A DNA stretch of 9,923 nt from assembly GCA_022736605.1 (NCBI GenBank), contig DZDB01000072.1, positions 1 through 9,923 of the forward strand. The letters run 5' to 3'. The stretch is from Sideroxydans lithotrophicus (GTDB taxonomy: Bacteria; Pseudomonadota; Gammaproteobacteria; Burkholderiales; Sulfuriferulaceae). The translations under genes were made by a program, and so were the position numbers. Shown piece after piece: positions 7,041 to 9,923 of this stretch. Numbering within the stretch: the stretch's first letter is position 1; each line of letters starts with the position of its first letter. The notes under the pieces are model-generated. The model saw only the letters and a program-made list of their open reading frames with translations, ran no database searches and had not been told where the DNA came from.

Positions 7041-7891
7041 CCCGTTGCGGTACGCGCCGCTTCCCAAGCCAGCAGCGCGGCTTTTCTGTCGTCGCCCCAA
7101 TGATAATGCCCGCTGTCACCGCTTTCGCGTATCACCCGATGACACGGAATGAGCAGGGCGATGCGGTTTTTTGCGATGGCGCTGCCGACCGCACGCTGCG
7201 CGCCGGGCATGTCCAATTGTTTCGCCAGTTGACTATACGATACGGTGCTGCCAGCGGCAACGTCGAGCAGCGCTTCCCACACCTTGATCTGAAAATTGCT
7301 GCCGCGCAGCATCAAATGCAAGGGCTGGGTTGGCGTCGCGGTGTTGAATAGGGTGCCAGCCAGTTGCCGTGCATGCGCTTGATCCTGCTCAAACACTGCA
7401 GCAGGCCAGTCTTGCTTGAGTGCGGCGAGCGCGTCGGTGGGATCCGCCGCTTGTACAAAGCCGATGTGGCAGATGCCGCGCGGCGTCCATGCCATCAAGG
7501 CATCGCCAAACGGCGTCGGCGCGGTTCCATGCTGGATTGTTAATCCGGCGCCGCCGCGCTTGATTTCACCCGGCGACATCGCCTCGCACGTCACCATCAA
7601 ATCATGCAAACGCCCCGAGCCTGACAAACCCGATTCCAGCGCGACGCTGAGGATGTCTGCCGAGCTGCGCAGCGCCTGTTTGGCGTATTGCTTGGTGAGG
7701 TATTGCAGGAAGCGTTTGGGCGATACGCCGGCCCATTCCGAGAAGAGCCTTTGCAGGTGAAACTCGCTCATGCCGAGATGGTGCGCGAGCTCGCTCAGGC
7801 TCGGCTGACTGCGCACGTGCTGACGTAAATAGGCAATGGCGCAAGCGACCTGCTGGTAGTGGCGTGCCTGATCGGTAATGGTATTGCGCAT
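7037..7891 (-). CDS. Ada-like fusion: AraC-type DNA-binding domain plus methylated-DNA-protein cysteine methyltransferase
   Basis: By family, a suicide repair protein that removes alkyl groups from O6-alkylguanine onto its own cysteine, joined to a transcription-factor domain. It is 284 aa. Residues about 12-112 are an AraC-type double helix-turn-helix (SLSELAHHLGMSEFHLQRLF, then GLSGSGRLHDL and MSPGEIKRGG). Residues about 118-195 fit the Ogt ribonuclease-like N domain. Residues about 196-280 are the alkyltransferase domain, with RAVGSAIAKN (R233 is the arginine finger) and the acceptor C250 in IPCHRV, followed by GHYHWG. The N-terminal zinc domain of classical E. coli Ada, which senses methyl phosphotriesters, is absent. 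ATG 7891 has CAGG 9 nt upstream. The stop overlaps that of sucB tail to tail. A perfect inverted repeat (7913-7936) lies just upstream and may be its operator. The fusion without the zinc domain is a known architecture. Confidence 0.93.
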   Translation of the reverse strand: MRNTITDQARHYQQVACAIAYLRQHVRSQPSLSELAHHLGMSEFHLQRLFSEWAGVSPKRFLQYLTKQYAKQALRSSADILSVALESGLSGSGRLHDLMVTCEAMSPGEIKRGGAGLTIQHGTAPTPFGDALMAWTPRGICHIGFVQAADPTDALAALKQDWPAAVFEQDQAHARQLAGTLFNTATPTQPLHLMLRGSNFQIKVWEALLDVAAGSTVSYSQLAKQLDMPGAQRAVGSAIAKNRIALLIPCHRVIRESGDSGHYHWGDDRKAALLAWEAARTATG

Positions 7892-7912
7892 GTTGCGGTG
7901 CCTGCGTCACGT

Positions 7913-7936
7913 TGTACGCTGGAACAATAGCGTACA
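7913..7936. promoter_or_regulatory. Perfect 8-bp inverted repeat upstream of the Ada-like gene (candidate operator)
   Basis: TGTACGCT (7913-7920), an 8-nt spacer, then AGCGTACA (7929-7936) form a perfect dyad, 21 nt before the ATG on the minus strand. A second dyad, GCCC-GGT-GGGC (7937-7947), abuts it. No T-run follows on either side, so it is not a typical intrinsic terminator. The position suits a regulator site for the Ada-like gene, possibly autoregulation by its own AraC domain. The role is inference; no confident -35/-10 pair could be assigned. Confidence 0.45.
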
Positions 7937-7981
7937 GCCCGGTGGGCAGCTACCCGATTCTTGCTGTGATGAAGCCTTTTT

Positions 7982-8473
7982 TCAGCGCGGTGCCTGCCAG
8001 CAGTTATTGCTGATCTGGTTGGTTAGGGTGAGCTGTTCGTTGTAGGGCATCTGTTGATAACGCACGCCGATGATATCGCTGAATTTCCGCCAGTAAATCA
8101 CCAGCGTGTTTTGTGCACCGCTGGCAATGACATTGTTGAGCGCCTGCACCTTGATCGGATTTCCATATTCGGCATTGTAATTGCCGGTGATGGTGGTGAA
8201 ATTGCGGAAAGTGCCGGGTACGTCCTGATCGAAACCTACCAGTCGGTCATTGCAGAATACAAACAGATAACGGCGCGCAGCGGCGTTGTCGGTGGCATCA
8301 TAAACCGTTAGCGTATCGGCTGTTTCGATGGATTTTTCGAAATTCCACGATTTGAGCGTGGTCTTGAGCTGGTCGCGGGTCATGCCGCTTTTGAATTCAC
8401 CGACTTCAAACGCCGCGGCGGTCTGGCTGAAAACAAGGCAGGCTAAGGCCAACAGGGTAATGTTTGGATTCAT
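7982..8473 (-). CDS. Small hypothetical protein with probable signal peptide
   Basis: I do not recognise this 163-aa protein. The start at 8473 gives a short N-terminus, a hydrophobic stretch at residues 6-16 (TLLALACLVFS) and a likely signal peptidase I site after AAA (residues 19-21) before FEVGEF. This suggests export to the periplasm. The n-region has no Lys or Arg, which is unusual. C12 is not in a good lipobox, so a lipoprotein is unlikely. The mature part has SGMTRDQLKTTLKSW (29-43), vaguely like the opening of SmpA/OmlA (BamE-like) domains, and two cysteines (C74 in VFCNDR, C158 in NNCWQ) that could pair. No clear Shine-Dalgarno precedes 8473. An in-frame ATG at 8539, overlapping the polymerase stop, has GGAAA just upstream and would add 22 residues; it is a real alternative if coupled to the polymerase. 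The frame continues further up into the polymerase gene, but that part is not credible. Confidence 0.7.
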   Translation of the reverse strand: MNPNITLLALACLVFSQTAAAFEVGEFKSGMTRDQLKTTLKSWNFEKSIETADTLTVYDATDNAAARRYLFVFCNDRLVGFDQDVPGTFRNFTTITGNYNAEYGNPIKVQALNNVIASGAQNTLVIYWRKFSDIIGVRYQQMPYNEQLTLTNQISNNCWQAPR

Positions 8474-8489
8474 GATGTTTTTATGGCTA

Positions 8490-8530
8490 TGCGTTATGCC
8501 AAGGTTAGCCTGACTGGGCGATATAACGCA
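8490..8530. repeat. Perfect 8-bp inverted repeat (8-25-8) between polymerase stop and hypothetical gene
   Basis: TGCGTTAT (8490-8497) and ATAACGCA (8523-8530) are exact reverse complements separated by 25 nt. GCC (8498-8500) and GGC (8517-8519) can extend the stem across a 3-nt bulge. It starts immediately after the polymerase stop codon and ends 16 nt before the ATG at 8473. There is no T-run on the minus strand after it, so it does not look like an intrinsic terminator. It could be an operator, an RNA stem-loop in the leader, or a processing site. If the ATG at 8539 is used, it lies in coding sequence. Confidence 0.4.
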
Positions 8531-8531
8531 A

Positions 8532-9752
8532 TCATTCATCGCTTTCCGTATCGAGATCGGGAATATGGCCAAACGCAATACGCATCGGCGCAGCTTGCAG
8601 TGCACTGTGTGCCGCGCCGTAATACACCGCATTTTTACCGAAGCGCGCATTGAGTTTGTCCACTGTGGCATTGAGCGCGCTGCGGTTATCACGGGCGTCG
8701 AATAGCGAGGGCGTGTGGTGTGCAACCTCGCTCAGGCGGGTCAGCGTCACGCCCACCGCCAGCGGGTCATCGCGCACGGCGGGTTTGTCGCGCCAGATTA
8801 AATCCAGCACATCGGTCAACGCCAGTGTGTCGGCGGTTGGGTCAAAGCGCAGCTGCGCATGCCACGATGGCTGGCGCAAATATTTCAGCTTGATCTGCAG
8901 GGCACCCGCCAGCAGGCCGTAACTGCGCAGGCGCACGGCGGCTTTTTGCAACAAGCGGTGCAGCACCGAATACGCCGCCGGGTCGTTGCGTAGTTCCGGT
9001 GCCAGCACGTGTGAATGGCCGACGCTATTGCGCGCACTGGGTGCGCGCAATAGCCAGTCGCCGCGCAATTTTGCGTACATGCGCTCGCCTTCAATGCTGC
9101 CCCAGGCGCGTGCGAGTTTGGCTTTATCAGCCGCATACAGGTCTTTCACGCTCTGGATGCCTGCGTTGTTCAGGCGCTTCTCCATTTGTCGGCCCACGCC
9201 GTTGATGTCGCGCAAGGCCAGTGAATACAGGCATTCTGGCAAATCGATCAGCTCAATCACGCTCAGGCCATCAGGCTTGCGCAGGTTGGATGCGGTTTTG
9301 GCCAGAAACAGATTGGGCGCAATGCCGATCGAGCAGCGCAGTTCGGTGCCGATAGTGCTATGAATCGTGTGTTTGATCTTGCCCGCCAGGGTTTCCGCAT
9401 TGGCGCGCAGGCGCTGGCTGCCGGTCAGTTCGCAATGCATTTCGTCGATGGAGTAGACCGCCTCGACTGGCGTGCAGGACTCCACCGCCGCGACCAGCCT
9501 GTGATGGTATTCGACGTACAGCGCCGGGCGTGCCTGCACCACGTGAATGCCTTTACACAGCTTGCGCGCTTCATGGATGGGTGTACCGGTCTTGACGCCA
9601 AACGCTTTGGCCTCGTAGCTGGCGGCGATGCAGCAGGTGGTTTCCGCCAGCACCGGCGCCACGCATACCGGCTGGCCGCGCAGGCGCCGCTCGGCCTGCT
9701 GCTCGACCGAGGCAAAATAGGAATTGAAGTCAACGTAGAGCGAGCGGAGCAT
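8532..9752 (-). CDS. Y-family (DinB/UmuC-type) translesion DNA polymerase
   Basis: Low-fidelity polymerase that copies past damaged bases. It is 406 aa. The N-terminal palm/finger region has YVDFNSYFASVEQ and YSIDEMHCELTG, giving catalytic D8, D103 and E104 at the same residue numbers as E. coli DinB, and the aromatic steric gate at Y12/F13. CSIGIAPNLFLAKTASNLRKPDG (broken here as residues 140-162) is the conserved palm segment. The thumb has a helix-hairpin-helix motif (INGVG, 183-187). The little-finger domain starts near VGHSHVL (244-250). TPSLFD (347-352) resembles the QLxLF beta-clamp-binding peptide. After it comes a tail with VDKLNARFGKNAV, reminiscent of UmuC-type C-termini, and AAPMRIAFGHIPDL. 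No umuD, imuA or dnaE2 gene is adjacent, and I see no CTGT-N8-ACAG LexA box upstream. I cannot assign it firmly to dinB or umuC. Start ATG 9752 has no clear Shine-Dalgarno. Confidence 0.93.
   Translation of the reverse strand: MLRSLYVDFNSYFASVEQQAERRLRGQPVCVAPVLAETTCCIAASYEAKAFGVKTGTPIHEARKLCKGIHVVQARPALYVEYHHRLVAAVESCTPVEAVYSIDEMHCELTGSQRLRANAETLAGKIKHTIHSTIGTELRCSIGIAPNLFLAKTASNLRKPDGLSVIELIDLPECLYSLALRDINGVGRQMEKRLNNAGIQSVKDLYAADKAKLARAWGSIEGERMYAKLRGDWLLRAPSARNSVGHSHVLAPELRNDPAAYSVLHRLLQKAAVRLRSYGLLAGALQIKLKYLRQPSWHAQLRFDPTADTLALTDVLDLIWRDKPAVRDDPLAVGVTLTRLSEVAHHTPSLFDARDNRSALNATVDKLNARFGKNAVYYGAAHSALQAAPMRIAFGHIPDLDTESDE
9024..9054. repeat. Perfect 13-bp inverted repeat (hairpin) inside the Y-family polymerase gene
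   Basis: GCTATTGCGCGCA (9024-9036), loop CTGGG (9037-9041), TGCGCGCAATAGC (9042-9054): arms are exact reverse complements over 13 bp. It falls in codons 233-243 of the polymerase, at the thumb to little-finger junction. Pairing stops sharply at both outer ends. No T-run follows. The transcript would form a very stable stem-loop on either strand. Confidence 0.7.
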
Positions 9753-9762
9753 GGCGCTGGGT

Positions 9763-9768
9763 TATAAT
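9763..9768 (+). promoter_or_regulatory. Candidate -10 element of the ppa promoter
   Basis: A perfect TATAAT lies 40 nt before the ppa ATG, giving a predicted leader of roughly 34 nt. No good -35 is found at 16-18 nt spacing (GCGAGC at 17 nt), and there is no TG extension. The opposite strand of the same bases reads TATAAC (9766-9761), facing the polymerase gene, whose ATG is only 8 nt further on. Confidence 0.45.
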
Positions 9769-9808
9769 CTGGACTTTATGTTTGGCAATGAAAGTAAAGG
9801 TTTAACGC

Positions 9809-9923
9809 ATGAGTCTTAATCTGGTGCCAGCGGGCAAGGATCTGCCCAACGATTTTAACGTCATCATCGAAATCCCGATGCGCGGCGATCCCATCAAGTA
9901 TGAAGTAGACAAGGAAAGCGGTG
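9809..9923 (+). CDS. ppa: Inorganic pyrophosphatase (N-terminal fragment, cut by window end)
   Basis: Soluble family I pyrophosphatase, which hydrolyses the pyrophosphate released by nucleic-acid, protein and cofactor synthesis. The first 38 codons are present. They match E. coli Ppa closely: VPAGKDLPNDFNV, then EIP and DPIKYEVDKESG. E21, K30 and E32 correspond to the active-site E20, K29 and E31 of E. coli (numbered without Met). ATG 9809 has AAAGG at 9796-9800, 8 nt upstream. The in-frame ATG at 9788 runs into TAA after five codons, so 9809 is the start. It is divergent from the polymerase gene, with a 56-nt intergenic region. Confidence 0.95.
   Translation, partial: MSLNLVPAGKDLPNDFNVIIEIPMRGDPIKYEVDKESG

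Noticed and set aside
7031..7043. GGGT-ATTTA-ACCC dyad over the convergent stop codons as a bidirectional terminator
   Set aside because: Only 4 bp of stem with no following T-run; too weak to call.
7944..7982. Possible terminator ending in the T6 run at 7977-7982
   Set aside because: The run is on the plus strand where no gene ends nearby, and no GC-rich stem directly precedes it.
8438..8440. Cys12 of the hypothetical protein as a lipobox cysteine
   Set aside because: The preceding residues (LALA) lack the usual Leu at -3, the n-region has no positive charge, and a good AAA signal peptidase I site follows.
8474..8725. Upstream extension of the hypothetical gene into the polymerase gene
   Set aside because: Codons upstream of 8539 lie inside the conserved polymerase C-terminus in another frame and would bury the signal peptide. 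Only 8473 or 8539 is credible.

Overview
The window is chromosomal DNA of a proteobacterium. The order sdhA-sdhB-sdhE-gltA-sucA-sucB, with the small flavinylation factor gene between sdhB and gltA, is the arrangement I associate with Betaproteobacteria. GC content looks moderate to high by eye, and I see no phage, IS, tRNA, rRNA or CRISPR signature. A placement near the autotrophic or methylotrophic betaproteobacteria is a guess.

Positions 1-7040, plus strand, carry a TCA-cycle operon. It holds the C-terminal half of SdhA (flavoprotein, cut by the window edge), SdhB (Fe-S subunit), SdhE (FAD insertion factor), GltA (type II citrate synthase), SucA (2-oxoglutarate dehydrogenase E1) and SucB (its E2). 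The first four genes are linked by stop/start overlaps, gltA to sucA is 26 nt, and sucB starts inside the end of sucA. The products take acetyl-CoA to citrate, 2-oxoglutarate to succinyl-CoA and succinate to fumarate. Two things are odd: SucB (365 aa) has a lipoyl domain and a catalytic domain but no recognisable peripheral subunit-binding domain between them, and no lpd (E3) gene follows. The operon ends in a tail-to-tail overlap with the next gene.

Positions 7037-9752, minus strand, carry three genes read right to left: a Y-family DNA polymerase (9752-8532), a small protein with a probable signal peptide and no family I recognise (8473-7982), and an Ada-like protein that fuses an AraC-type DNA-binding domain to an O6-alkylguanine-DNA alkyltransferase (7891-7037). 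Two of these handle DNA damage. The gaps between them hold perfect inverted repeats, and a perfect 13-bp hairpin lies inside the polymerase gene.

Positions 9753-9923 hold a short divergent intergenic region with a perfect TATAAT, then the first 38 codons of ppa (inorganic pyrophosphatase) on the plus strand.

Most of the window is well-conserved core metabolism. I do not see a clear new multi-gene system. The points best worth following are the E2 lacking its E3-docking domain, the unexplained dyads, and the unrecognised exported protein beside two DNA-damage genes.
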